A stretch of 64,000 bases of DNA from Plasmodium malariae (GCF_900090045.1 NC_041778.1:620001-684000); one strand, 5' to 3'; shown: positions 33,005-45,949, numbered from the stretch's first letter. A program made the numbers and translations. The notes: generated by a model from the sequence alone, not told the origin.

Positions 33005-33210
33005 AAAGCTTAAAACGATACTTAAAAAAGCTTAAAACGATGCTTAAAAAAGCTTAAAACGATGCTTAAAAAAGCTTAAACGATGCTTAAAAAAGCTTAA
33101 AACGATGCTTAAAAAAGCTTAAAACGATGCTTAAAAAAGCTTAAAACGATGCTTAAAAAAGCTTAAAACGATGCTTAAAAAAGCTTAAAACGATGCTTAA
33201 AAGCTTAATT
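33005..33210. repeat. 22-bp AAGCTTAAAACGATGCTTAA repeat
   Basis: Nine tandem copies of a 22-base unit containing AAGCTTAA and CGATGCTTAA. The unit is partly self-complementary (AAGC...GCTT), so each copy could form a small hairpin. Confidence 0.9.
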
Positions 33211-33540
33211 CGAAGTTATAAAAAGAGCGAAAAAAACAATTACTATTTTTTTTTATTTTTTATAATTTATTTTTACTGTTATTTTTTCATTTTATTTTTA
33301 TTTTTTCATTTTATTGTTTTTTTATTTATTTTATTGTTTTTTTTAATTAATTTATTCTTTTTCTTTTTATAAACATTTTAAATGAAAAAAAGAATTAATT
33401 TTGAGTTATATAGAAAAGAAGAGAATAATGCTTTTTAAGATTTTAAGATATTGCCAGTAAAACACACATATATATTTACAAAAGCCTGTATTAATAATAT
33501 AAACCTTTTTTTCCCCATGTTAAATTATATATGTATTATA

Positions 33541-33770
33541 TACGTACATATACATATACATACGTACATAAACATATGCATACGTACATAAACATATACA
33601 TACGTACATAAACATATGCATACGTACATAAACATATACATACGTACATAAACATATGCATACGTACATAAACATATACATACGTACATAAACATATGCA
33701 TACGTACATAAACATATACATACGTACATAAACATATACATACGTACATAAACATATACATACGCACATA
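33541..33770. repeat. 20-bp TACGTACATAAACATAT(A/G)CA repeat
   Basis: About eleven 20-base units. ATGCA and ATACA variants alternate for most of the array, suggesting a 40-base higher-order unit. Confidence 0.9.
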
Positions 33771-34046
33771 CATATATATGCATACCTATCTTTACTAATT
33801 TTGCCTTGCAATTTTTGCGTATTTTATGAACATACATCTGTTTTGTACATACATTTATATATATAACATTTTTGCACATCTCGTGTATCATTACATACAC
33901 GCATACATATTTACTTCATTTTATTTTGTACTTTTCGTATGCCCACTACATACTGTCGGTGCAGTTTCGTTCGTTCATATTTACATTTACCTACAAATTT
34001 ACCTGCATATTTACATTCGCGTTAATATTACAAAAAGAAAAGCAAC

Positions 34047-35892
34047 ATGGCAACGATTGATCATAGTGTTCAAGATGAATTAGTCGACTATGAAGATGAT
34101 GAAAATATATTAGATACTAAAGACGTAAAAGGAAATTTAGAAAATAATATATTAAATAATAATAATAAAGGAGTTAATGAAAATGGTGCTATGAGAGGAA
34201 GTTATGCTACTGTTCATACAGGAGGGTTTAAAGATTTTTTCTTAAAACCAGAATTACTAAGAGCAATTAGCGAAAGTGGTTTTGAGCATCCCTCGGAGGT
34301 ACAACAGGAAACCATCCCGGCTGCAATAACAGGTGAGTCATAGAAGAGAAAATCAACCACGTTTATGAAAAAAAAAAAAAAAAAAAGAACAGGGAGAGTG
34401 GTATTGCTATATTGTAGTAGTGTGGCAATATAGTAGTGTAGCATTATGATAGTGAACCTATATTGAGCGTACTTGCTTCATACTGTTTTTTCGCGTTACT
34501 ATTGGCCGTATCTATATGCAATCCGTTAGATTTGCATTAACACGTATGCTTACACTTGCATATACACGTATGTATACACTTGCATTAACACGTATGTTTA
34601 CACTTGCATATACACGTATGTATACACTTGCATTGACGTTGGTGCCCGTATGACAATACAACTGTTGTACATACGGCTTCATCATTGGATGCATCCATTT
34701 TTTATTTGTTTATCCCATTTTCACTGTTCGTTTGTGGGCCCTCTTCGTAGGAACGGATATATTGTGTCAGGCAAAAAGTGGGATGGGTAAAACGGCTGTT
34801 TTCGTTTTGTCTGTTTTACAGCAACTGGATACGAACGATAACAAAGATTTAAAAGAGGAGAAGGAATTAAATAATAACAGTAATGTTAGTGGAACCATGA
34901 ATAATAGTAATGCTAATAATAGTAATAACGTTTCAAAAAATAAATATGTTAGATGTCTTGGTTTAGCACATACACGTGAATTAGCATATCAAATAAAAAA
35001 TGAGTTTGATCGATTTAGCAAATATTTAAAAAATGTACGTTGTGAAGTAGTATATGGTGGTATAGCAATGGCTAAGCATATTTCATTATTTAAAGAAGAT
35101 AATATACCACATATAATAATTGGTACACCTGGACGTATTTTAGCATTAATAAGAGAAAAATATTTAGTAACAGATAAAATACAGCATTTTGTTCTAGATG
35201 AATGTGATAAATGTTTAGAAAAATTAGATATGAGAAGTGATGTTCAGAAAATTTTTATTTCTACTCCTTTGAAGAAACAAGTTATGTTTTTCTCAGCAAC
35301 TATGGCAAAAGAAATGAGAGATGTGTGCAAAAAATTTTTACAGAATCCTGTGGAAATATTTATTGATGATGAAGCAAAATTAAAATTACATGGTCTATTA
35401 CAACATTATGTTAAATTACAAGAAAAAGATAAAACAAGAAAACTAATCGAAATTTTGGATGCTCTCGAATTTAATCAAGTTATTATATTTGTAAAATCTA
35501 TTACAAGAGCTATTACACTAGATAAATTATTGACAGAGTGTAACTTCCCATCAATAGCTATACATGGTGGTTTAGAACAAGAAGAAAGAATTGAAAGATA
35601 CGATAAATTTAAAAAATTTGAAAACAGAATATTAGTTTCTACAGATTTATTTGGTAGAGGAATAGATATAGAAAGAGTTAACATTGTCATTAATTATGAT
35701 ATGCCTGAAAACTCAGATTCGTATTTACATAGGGTCGGAAGAGCAGGACGATTCGGCACCAAAGGATTGGCAGTTACTTTTGTTTCATCTCAGGAAGATA
35801 CTTTAGCATTAAATGAAGTTCAAACAAGATTTGAGGTAGCTATTTCGGAAATGCCAAATAAAATTGATTGTAATGAGTACATTAACCAGTAA
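34047..35892 (+). CDS. UAP56: ATP-dependent RNA helicase UAP56 (DDX39/Sub2)
   Basis: Exon 1 is 34047-34332 (donor GTGAGT) and exon 2 is 34751-35892 (acceptor TTCGTAG), joined in phase 1, giving 475 residues. The acidic N-terminus contains ELVDYEDDE, the conserved UAP56 head. A Q-motif region follows ([19 protein letters not shown]), then Walker [21 protein letters not shown], the DECD box (DECDKCLE) that separates UAP56 from ordinary DEAD-box proteins, SAT, and the C-lobe motifs [14 protein letters not shown] and [10 protein letters not shown]. All helicase motifs look intact. An Asn-rich insert of ~40 residues sits between motif I and motif Ia. Family members act in spliceosome assembly and TREX-dependent mRNA export in the nucleus. 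The intron falls just before the Walker A region. Confidence 0.97.
34540..34640. repeat. ~22-bp repeat in the UAP56 intron
   Basis: Four to five copies of an ACACTTGCATATACACGTATGT-like unit, alternating GCATATACACG with GCATTAACACG, lie in the middle of the single UAP56 intron (34333-34750). Confidence 0.85.
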
Positions 35893-36021
35893 GAGCGGGC
35901 GGGTGGGAAAAAAAAAAAATAAGAAAAAAGAAAAGGAAAGAAAAAAAACAGGGGGATTCTTTTTTTAAGCTAAATATGTAAAATGGCTAGCTGAAAAAAA
36001 AAAAAACTGTAAATGTGTGAA

Positions 36022-36069
<48 letters not shown>

Positions 36070-36527
36070 TGTGTACATGTGTGCATATATGTAAATGTGT
36101 ACCTGTACATGCATGTTTGTAAGTACGTATTATGTACATGTGCACTCCCACGTGGACGCAAAAAATGCCTTTTAAAAAAACGAACTTTTTCAAATTCACA
36201 TTTTAAAAACAAATTTTTAAAAGAAAAGAGAAACACGTGTAAGGTCAATGATATATGCAGAAAGATGGTATCACATGAATGGAGAAATTGTAAATCGTGT
36301 GAGCCAAAAATTTCAGGCGTTGTGCGTATATTCTTATTGCGCATAAGCATGCGTACATACATATGCATATTGTTCATGTGTAGATATATACGTATACTGT
36401 ACATGTATACATTTTCAGTGCTAGCTAAAAAGTGGAGAGCCATAACACACATGAGCGTGCAATAAAATTCGAAAAATCACCTGACCTATTCATACCAATA
36501 TTGCATATTGCTATTAATTACAGGAAG

Positions 36528-36560
<33 letters not shown>

Positions 36561-37004
36561 AAAAAAATTATGAAGAAAATAAAGAGTAATATGAACGATT
36601 AAAATGGGGGAATTCGTGTTTAAATACGTAGAAAGTGCTTTTATAAGTTGTTCTACCTAATTCCTCACATGTATATGCATTTACGAACATTTATACTTAT
36701 TTATACATACTAACATATACAAATGTACTTTATACGTACACAAGTGTAGCCGCCCTATTTTTGCAATAAATATACTGCAACTCACAAGTATTTTAAAAAA
36801 TTTTAACATATATCATTGTATATGATCCATGGAACCACACATATATATGGATCTGCATATAGCATTGTAACTTGTTATTCATTATTATGAAACACACTGC
36901 ATATTTTTTACTTAAAATTTTAGTAGTTACGTCAGTATATGCAAGCAACAATTGTGAGCAAGCTTTTTGTCAGCAATATTAAATGACAGGCATGTTTTAA
37001 GAAT

Positions 37005-37160
37005 AAAATAAAATTAAATTAAATAAAATAAAATAAAACTAAATAAAATTAAATAAAATAAAACTAAATAAAATTAAATTAAATAATATAAAATAAAACT
37101 AAATAAAATTAAATTAAATAAAATTAAATTAAATAAAATTAAATTACATTAAATTAATTT
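37005..37160. repeat. AAATAAAATTAAATTA-type repeat
   Basis: Irregular tandem AAATAAAATTAAAT and AAATAAAACT units, about 150 bases, without coding potential. Confidence 0.8.
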
Positions 37161-37542
37161 GGTATTTTATATTTAATTATATTATATTTAATTATTATAT
37201 TATACTATAATATATTAAATTGTACTGTGTTATATTACATTTTTTTTTTTTTTTTTTTTTTTTTTAATTCGCATGAATAGTAAATAGTTTTCTTAATTTC
37301 AAATTAACTTTTTTATTAACATGTCATAAATTGCCAATTTTCAAAAATTTTTTTAATGAGTATTTTCTTTTTAAAAAAGAACAAATATTCTCAAGAATTT
37401 AATAATTTAGAAATACCCTTATGCACAGTTACACTAATTGACACAAAAATATAACGTTGTAACCATGCATCACCGGGAATACTTACATAATTTTTTTTTT
37501 TTTTTAATCTCTTTTGGTTTGAAGAATGACTACAGAATGATG

Positions 37543-37869
37543 CTATAGTAGCAGTTCATGTAGGTGAGTCTATGGGGGGAAGATTAAAAATTCATACAAA
37601 CAAGCCCAGCCATATGTACTTGTTCATATGTATACTCTCTCGTACGTCTGTTGCTGTACATGTGGATGTACCTTTTGAACTATATATGATCTCTCTGTTT
37701 GTATATGCTTATTCATAAGTGCCATTAAAATAATAGTGTGCTTGTAATATGACAGACGAGTATACTTCTCAAGTTTATGTTTTTTCTTAGCACCCACTGC
37801 ACATTTTCTTCTCATATATATTCGGTTTGCTCTTTGAAAAGGAAAAATTAATAATTCGTTATAACTCAT
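37543..37869 (-). CDS. Weak candidate small basic protein, two exons
   Basis: Exon 1 is 37672-37869 (ATG in the context TTAAAAATGAG, donor GTACAT) and exon 2 is 37543-37569 (acceptor after CTTCCCCCCATAG). They join in phase 0 to give 74 residues. The protein begins MSYNELLIFPFQRANRIYMR and is rich in Lys, Tyr and His. No family is recognised. A competing acceptor (TTTTCAAAG) inside exon 1 opens a different short frame ending CSGC, so the structure is uncertain. Confidence 0.25.
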
Positions 37870-38404
37870 TTTTAAGCGCATTACGTGGATTAAGATATAT
37901 ATATATATTTTTTTTCTTTTTTTTATATAAAAACAAAAAAATAAAAAAGGAGAGCACCACAACGTTAATATGACTGTAAAATTGTCTGGACAGTCTAGTG
38001 ACTAATATTGTTGTAATGTCCTATTTACCATATTTGCAGTTCGATACGAACAAACGAGCAAAAATGAGGAAAAAAAAAAAATATAATAAAAGTACGCATG
38101 TGAAAAATAATATATAGCGAATTGTTCGTACACAAATACATACGGCACGCAGGCAGACATATGTGTATATTCATTAGGAAATAAAGAATAACGATTGACG
38201 TATTATTAAAATTTTGTCACAGGAGCGGTTTCACGTTTTATTTTATTTTTGTAATATTATGTTTGAGCGCGAGAAGTATCAAAGTAAAGGAGAGTACGTT
38301 GTCTAAAAATGGGTTCCTTGAAATACTTTTTCATGTTAATTTTAAAAAAAGAATTACAGCATTTTTTTTTTTTTTTATATATAAGTATAATTTGGCATTT
38401 TACG

Positions 38405-38437
<33 letters not shown>

Positions 38438-39815
38438 ATATGTAACATAACTTTGAAAAACCTTTTATTTGCTGCATGATTCAGTTGAAGAGGAAATGGT
38501 AATTATACCACTCTGCTTTTTTTCATTTCATATTGTATTTATTTCCCAACTTTTCCAAGTTTGCTTTTCTTTTCTCCATTATAAATACGTTTATATATGT
38601 ACATGTATATATACATGTGCTTTGTGTATAGGTGTACACAAAAGGCTGTGTACGATTATTCGCAAATTAACATCTAAGCATATACATTTTATGTACTATT
38701 GTTATGTACTTTTTTTTTGAAAATGCATAAATAGCATTCCATATATCTTGATGGTAACATTATAAACTTGGTACAAGTGCTATACTTTCTTTTTTTTATT
38801 TTATTATTTTATTATTTTTTTATTTTATTATTTTTTCCCTTTTTTGTTTTCCTCATATAATTTATCGTTATTAAGTCCCATTATTAACTTGGGCATTTAT
38901 GCATGTGTAAGTATGAATGTATGTGTTTGCGCACTTTGGTGCGACTATAACTAAATTTAACCCCTAATTGCGGGAAAAATGAAAAGAAAATTTCATAAGG
39001 TTTTTACCGTTCTGATAAATTTTTGACGAATATCTTTTTGAGAATTCGTTAAAAACGTACTCTGTCGAACGAATCACCTGAACAGTGTTACCCTTCTCAC
39101 ATAAAAAAACAAGGATACCATTTTGAAATTAAAAAGAAGAGAAGCTGTAAGAGAGAAAACGCCATTTATCATACTGTCGAATAAAAAAATTATGTATTCT
39201 GTTCAAGATGATACTTAATACTCGATCGAGCATTTTTGTAGTACCCATTGTCTCATTGTGTGTTTACCAGCTTTTTTCTGTTTTCTCGAGAGCAAATTTT
39301 TTTTTTTTTTTTAATCTTGAATATTTGCCTGTACAATGCATACAGTGCACATTTGTTTGGGTGCTACTTATTAACTCATTAATTTTTTTTTTTTTTTTTT
39401 CTTTTTACATTACCTCGTCCTTATGGAACTACTTTAATTTTCTCTGTCGAAAGAAAAAAAAAAAAAAAAAAAGAGAAGAGAAGAGAAGTGAATTGTAACA
39501 AAGTGCCAAAGAGGAAAGAGGAAAAATGATGAAAAGGCAAAAAAAGAGTATCGTCCTGTTTTGTAATGCACTGCCAAATTGTTAGCGAAAGATTCAAAAA
39601 AAAAAAATTATGAAAAAATATCGAGGGTAGGACATGAAAGTATAAAAAATGTGCGAATTAGCATATCGGAAAAATATTCATATTTGTTCTAAAATTGTTC
39701 CTTTTAACTATTCCGCTTAATCCATTCCGCTTAATCCATTCCGCTTAATTCATTCCGTCTACCCTTTTCCCACTTATGTACTTTTGAAACGTTAAAGAAT
39801 CAAATTTGATTGAAC

Positions 39816-39852
<37 letters not shown>

Positions 39853-40075
39853 CTGTGCGATATTTAACCGACTGGTGCTATAATTTATCACCAGGAAATA
39901 TTAACTTGTGTGTAAAGGTACTTATGCATGCATGTGTGTACATATATGCACATGCGCTTACTTGTGTGAACATCGGTATATATGTGCACGCACATTCTTC
40001 ACGCACACGCGTGTGCATACATGATCATTTTCTGAGTTGAGACATCTGTATATGTAACTCCCTAACCTTTTTACG

Positions 40076-43000
40076 ATGTTTAAACAACTCAAGTCAAATT
40101 TCACCAAAGCGAGCAACGAGCAGTCAGATATTGATGGAAAGAATGCGGGTTCCATGGATTCGGAAAAAGTGTCTATTAAAAAAATAAGAGCAATGTTATA
40201 TGAGGAGTCAATGCATTTTAGCGAACACAACACATATTATAAGAGTTCAAACCTTCAGAATTATAATAACATAGATGCTTATATGGATAGAATAAAGAAG
40301 TCCAATTATGCGAGGAGTTATGAACAAGAGAACATATACAACGAAGCTTTAAATTTATATAATAATAGAAATGTGTATATAAAAAAAAAGTATTTGAACG
40401 ATTTCTACTCAAACATAAAGAGAAATCTCTACAAGAGTCAATACTTCGGCGATTACGAGGATGATATGGAGCAGGAACAGCACACGGATGGACGGCAGGC
40501 ACACCAGCAACAGCCGCAACAGCTGGAACAGCTGGAACATCAGGGAGAAAAAGATGAGGGCATAGCAGATAAGGAGCGGAAGGAAGGGGATGATGAGGCG
40601 TCTGCATTCTTAGTAGCTAAGGAAAGTATTGTTGAAAGAAAAATATACGAATATCTGTATAAGGAGCGGAAGAGAGAGCAGCTGATGATGTTCAATGAAA
40701 AGTATAAAGATCTATTTCGAGGGTCTAGGGGAAATTTGAAAAATGGGAATGAAATGAATGGTAGTCGGAAGATATTACGTCGACACGACAGTGTTTCCTA
40801 TGCATTTATGATGACAAACAATGGTGGTTATAACAGCGGCAACAATAACATAAGCAATGATATCAGCAGCAATGAGAACAGAGACAATAACAACATAGGT
40901 TATAGCAGCATAGGCAATAACACAGGTAATAGTAACATAGGCAATAACAACATAGGCTATAACGGCATAGGCAATAACACAGGTAATAGTAACATAGGCA
41001 ATAACAATAACACGAATATTCTGGCCGATTTAAGGGAATTGCACAGCATGAGCGATTCGAATAGCTACAAAAGCGAAAAGGAGGAAAATTTTTTGGAAAC
41101 ACTGATAAAGTTAAGATATACGCCTGAGCATATATCTCAACTCAGTGATCTCTTTGAAAATCCAAAGACACTAAAGAAGGTCAATATGAAAATATTAAGA
41201 TGGCTCGACTATCAATTAATTAATGGTTACTGGTTAGAACGTTTATCATTATTTCTGTTAGGGTTAACTATAGCTATAGGAGTAGGAAACATCGAAACAT
41301 TTTGGTGTTTAATGTCAACATGGCATGGTGTTATATTCGTTTTGCCATACATTCTTTGTTATTCTTTTGTTTGTCATCCTATATTATCTTTTGAATTATA
41401 TATAGGACAGTTGGTTAGAGCATCATCTCCATTTATTTTTTATAAGCTTTTAAAACAGTGTGCTTCAGTAGGTTTTCTAATGGTATTAACCTGTTTAATA
41501 AATAGTTACATTAACACATACAGGATATCAGCTGAATATTTCATCTATCTGATTAATTCTTTTAAAAGAGAATTACCATGGAAATTAAATCAAAGTGAAA
41601 TACAGTTTTGCACAAATTTTAAAGATGATTTTCTAAGTTGTCATAAGTATAGACCATTATGTTTGTTTTCTAAAAATACATCTTCTTGTGTACCTAATAG
41701 TTTAGGCAAAGCTTTCCTTATTTATCATAATAAATTTTTTCCAAAAAATCGTTTATATGAACATTTATTACATATTGATAATAGTAAAAACTATGTTCAT
41801 ATCTTTTCTAATGGGAATTCTTATATAGACAAAGACACTTTTATATGCTTATTTATTTGTAATTTTCTTGTTACTATATTTCAATTGTGTGGACTCACTC
41901 ATTTTGCTTTCTCCTCAGCACTCGTACTCCTCTTGATAGGATGCTTGTCCGTCACTCAGTTTGCCTCCATGTTCAACTTGAGCAGCGCTTTCCAGGCTTA
42001 TTCCCAAGTTCTCAGTAAGATCCCCAGGCGCGTAAGCGCACCAACTGGAGGACAGGCCTATTGGTCTCCCCGCCACTTCATGGATTTTCCTTGCATCTCC
42101 ATCGCTTTGCATCTCCATCGCTTTGCATCTCCATCGCTTTGCATCTCCATCGCTTTGCATCTCCATCGCTTTGCATCTCCATCGCTTTGCATCTCCATCG
42201 CTTTGCATCTCCACCGCTTTGCATCTCAACCGCTTTGCATCTCAACCGCTTTGCATCTCAACCGCTTTACTTTACCTCCTCCCCCTTTTCAGAGTCGTGG
42301 GAATTTTCGTATCTGTATACCTACTCGTCCATTTGGTCCCAGTGCGTCTCCTTCGCCCTTTATGAGTTGTCCATCGGCATGGGGATCTACTCCTCACTAG
42401 CCACAAAGACGAGGTAAGGCATGTCTGGTGGTGCATACATATATATACATTAGTATATAGAAATATATGCTTATGTTTGTATGTGTGTGAGTGTGTTTGC
42501 GTGGGGATTACTAAACCTGTACATCTTTTCCTTAGTCTTCCGTTACCACCTTTTTTTTTTTTAGTTCGATTTGTTCATCCGAGCAATACATTTATTTGAT
42601 TTTCTACCCCTTTGCAGAATTGGAACCAATTTGACCCTAGACGGATATGCCATTACCGTGTGGAATTCAATCATTTCCTCCCTTATGTTTTTTTCTGCAG
42701 GTTTTTCTCTATTCATTTTGAATATACTCTGTGTGCATTGTCCGTCGATATTTTGCTCATTTTGAATATACTCTTTGTGCATTGTCCGTCGATCTTTTGC
42801 TCATTTTGAATATACTCTTTGTGCATTGTCCGTCGATCTTTTGCTCATTTTGAATCTACTCTTTGGGAATTCTTTGATTTCCTAGTCTCTGTCATCGGCT
42901 TCATCGCGAAGAGCATAAATTCGAACTTCATGGACATGCTCGAGTTTTCAAGGAAGGACTGCTCGTTCATTCTTTTCCCAGTTGGTTTTACGTATCTTCA

Positions 43001-45101
43001 GAAGATGGAGGTAAAGAGGGAAAGAGTAAAAAAAAAAAAAAAAAAAAAAAAGAAAAGAGTTGTTTTGCGTTCATATGGCTCCGCGAGCTAACACATGAGC
43101 ATGTACATAAATGAACATGACTGTACTTATACAATAACCATAAATAAATATGCACATTCCTATACATATACACCCCACCCCTCCCATTACAGAAAACGCT
43201 GTGCATGTTGTACTATGGCTCCTACACCATCCTGTCATGTGCTACCCTCGCTATACAATGTGAAGTGCTAGTTATGACTATAAGGGATTTCAAGTTTACG
43301 AAAAATGTAAAGAAAAGAACGATAATTTTATCCTTATCACTGTTATTTTTCTTTTCCTCCTTTTTTATTTCGAACATTGATTCGAAGAATGTTATTTGGT
43401 TTCTGTCTTTCACTATTTCGGAAAACGGACGAGTGTTCGTTTCTCTTATGATATGCATCATACTGGGATGGCTCTATAATATCGAAGCACAGTTTAAGGG
43501 TCTGACAACCAGAAGTAAGGATATACGAAGGTGTATACATACAAATGTGTATACATACAAATGTGTATACATACAAATGTGTATACATACAAATGTGTGT
43601 ATATACAAATGTGTGTATATACAAATGTGTGTATATACAAATGTGTGTATCTGTGTACGCCCATGTATGAGTGTTTTGAGGGCCTACCATTATCCCCCAT
43701 TTATAAACGTGCATATATATATATTTTTTTTTTGTCTAAAATGACGAAAGAGCACCTCTGTAATGTTTTTCAAAATAATGAGAATATCACTTTTGTTTGT
43801 ATCATCGAGAAATGAACTTCGACAGATTCAATCTGTTGGAAGCTTCTTGCTCTACCAAGTGGAGTGATCGAAAAGTTATTCAGAGAGCACCCTGAAATTA
43901 CACCCATATTGTCACTCATCATTTCACGTATTTCACTTAACAGGTGTTCTAACATTCAACATTACCTACTGGACCTTGAACTTGTTCTTCAGCCTTTTAT
44001 TCAATTACTTACCTTATCATGTTTATGTTTTATATATGATTAGACTAGCTATATTTCTAGTAAGTACTCTAGTTGCACTGCTAGTTTTAAAAATGGAGGT
44101 TGCTCAGAAGAAAGGACAGTTGGAGCATATTTACAATAAACTTACTTATAAGGTATAAAAAAAAAAAAATAAAAAAAAAATGAGCAAATATGTATTATAA
44201 TAACAAGAGATACGTATAGCCAGTTTTGCACCAAAAGGAAAGATTTCTAACCGTATTTGTTGTATCATTATTTTTTCTAAAATAATGATAAAATTTATGT
44301 TTTAATTTTATGTTTATAAGAATCTCTTTTACATTGTGTATATTTTTTCATTTTAATTTTCCTCATTTGCCCCTTACATCTTGCACCTTCTGCCTTTCAC
44401 CTGTACCCCTTACACCTTACGCCTTATACCTTTCCTCCTTTATTTATTTTATTATTTTATTATTTTATTATTTTATTTTTTTTTTTTTTTTAATGTAGAA
44501 ACTTTTGTATGTGTTATACTTGGGGAATATTGAGGTCCTACGAAAGGAACTACAGCGAATCATAAGTGGAACCTTATTTATGGGAAGTATATCAATAATG
44601 TGGTCTATTTGTATAAAGTATATAGGGACCTCTATCTTACTTTCTGCTTTTATCGAATTTGCTGATGGTATTTTTTACAGTAATGAATTAAGGCGTAAGG
44701 TCAAAATTATACCAAAGGGTTGGATTATTTTTTCCATTTTGTTTTGGGTCTTCACCTTCCTCCTTTTGTTCCTTTTCCCGTTTTTTGCGAATGTAAGAAA
44801 TGCCCGCGGAGAGGCCCTGAGCAGATGGATGCATGTACGAACATGTACCAATGCGCAGTGGCTGCACACGAATTTGTGCTGATCGTACACTAATCTGTAG
44901 TAAATGCAAACCTATTTGCACCCTTTTTTACAGGTATTCGAAAGGTTGTGCACCTATGAGGACTACTTTGCGGATTTCTCTTTGCTGCCATCGAAACCTT
45001 TAAAGGAAACCCAGAACTTCAACATTCTCATGTATTTTTATGAATTTAGAAAATTTAAGGACACAAAAAAAGCAAAAAAGAAAAAAATATCAATTAATTA
45101 G
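40076..45101 (+). CDS. Sodium:neurotransmitter symporter (SNF)-type transporter
   Basis: Eight exons: 40076-42014, 42293-42413, 42618-42700, 42886-43010, 43193-43514, 43944-44152, 44499-44792 and 44934-45101. All junctions keep phase, giving 1086 residues. Residues 1-390 form a hydrophilic extension with a Gln/Glu-rich patch and an Asn-Ile-Gly repeat array. The transporter core starts with LGLTIAIGVGNIETFWCLMS, the span-1 G-x-G-N-x-(W/F) motif of the family, then LPYILCYSFVCHPILSFELYIGQ, which matches spans 2 (LPY, E at the end of span 3 region). Later spans include SSIWSQCVSFALYELSIGMG and ITVWNSIISSLMFFSA, the family's ion-binding regions. A basic tail ends the protein. By family, a Na+-coupled amino acid or related solute importer; the substrate is unknown. 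The donors are GTAAGA, GTAAGG, GTTTTT, GTAAAG, GTAAGG, GTATAA and GTAAGA. Confidence 0.9.
42085..42262. repeat. 16-bp CTTTGCATCTCCATCG repeat in SNF intron 1
   Basis: About eleven 16-base units; the last few change CTCCATCG to CTCAACCG. They fill most of intron 1 (42015-42292) and run almost to the splice acceptor. A frame stays open through the intron, so retention would not at once create a stop. Confidence 0.9.
42713..42866. repeat. 44-bp repeat filling SNF intron 3
   Basis: Three full copies and a partial copy of a 44-base unit, starting TCATTTTGAATATACTC at 42713, 42757, 42801 and 42845. The array begins 12 bases after the donor at 42701 and ends just before the acceptor tract of 42884-42885. 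Confidence 0.92.
43531..43650. repeat. 16-bp GTGTATACATACAAAT repeat in SNF intron 5
   Basis: Seven to eight units, shifting from GTATACATACAAAT to GTGTATATACAAAT midway, at the 5' end of the intron 43515-43943. Confidence 0.88.
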
Positions 45102-45115
45102 GATTGTGCTTATAT

Positions 45116-45154
<39 letters not shown>

Positions 45155-45516
45155 AGTGTATACGTACATGTGAGCATTTGAAGAGACTTTCTCTACTATC
45201 CCTTAAGAAATAATTTTTTTTTTTTTTTTTTTTTTACAAGTACTACGAGTATAAATAAAACATTCATTAAAACTTACATAAAAAATGAATTGAAAGAATG
45301 TGTAATTGACTATTTTTGTAGTTTCTGACGTGAATTTTTCATAATATCCGTATCACTACTTTTTTTGTCTTTTCTTTTTTCTTTTTTCTTTTTTCTTTTT
45401 CCTTTTTCCTTTTTCCTTTTTCCTTTTTCCTTTTTCCTTTTTTTTTTTTTTTTTAATTCCGGCAGTTCACCCCCCCCAGATTGGCTCTGTTTTATTTTGT
45501 TTACCCTTTTGTTGTG

Positions 45517-45549
<33 letters not shown>

Positions 45550-45915
45550 GTGCAATTTTTGTGAATTTAAGAAGTTTTTACTAGACAACGAATGAATATT
45601 ATAACAAGGTAATTAATTTTAATATCTTAATGATCTGTTCTGCATTTAGATAGGGGGAAAATACCCTTCCCCAAAGGTAAATTATACAGATGAAAATTAT
45701 GTCCATTAAGTCATGTGTATGTATTTATATATGCATACAAAGAAACGAAATTTAAATATAAATTTCTAAATGGTTGAACTGCATGTGTTGATAGATGGGT
45801 ACATCCAAACTAACCTTAGTCAAATGTAGAATTAAACAAAAAAAAAATTTGGACAAGTGAGGGTGGCCAAACTTCTACAGTAGTGAAGTATATGGCACGT
45901 GTACACACACATACG

Positions 45916-45949
<34 letters not shown>

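Larger units (their letters stand above)
32143..34046. other. Repeat-rich upstream region of UAP56
   Basis: No gene is supported. The region contains three different minisatellites (32225-32375, 33005-33210, 33541-33770), TA-rich stretches and the UAP56 promoter region. Confidence 0.65.
35893..40075. other. 4.2 kb gap between UAP56 and the SNF-type transporter
   Basis: Mostly AT-rich DNA with A and T tracts, a (TA)n run (36025-36063), an AAATAAAATTAAAT-type repeat (37005-37160) and T tracts at 37241-37265 and 39820-39850. The only spliced frame I could assemble is the weak minus-strand candidate at 37543-37869. Several other short frames with plausible splice sites (around 38259-38670 and 39060-39260) could not be joined into one protein. 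Confidence 0.55.

Noticed and set aside
35970..36465. Opposing 150-160 codon frames downstream of UAP56
   Set aside because: Both cross a TA run and a poly-A tract and show no protein-like features; likely 3' untranslated DNA.
38259..38670. Plus-strand pieces MFEREKYQSKGE and VYTKGCVRLFAN with splice-like borders, faintly Sm/LSm-like at the end
   Set aside because: The phases conflict between the pieces and no Sm1 motif is present upstream.
39060..39260. Minus-strand starts MGTTKMLDRVLSI and MVSLFFYVRRVTLF
   Set aside because: No downstream exon could be joined without a stop; all three frames are partly open here by chance.
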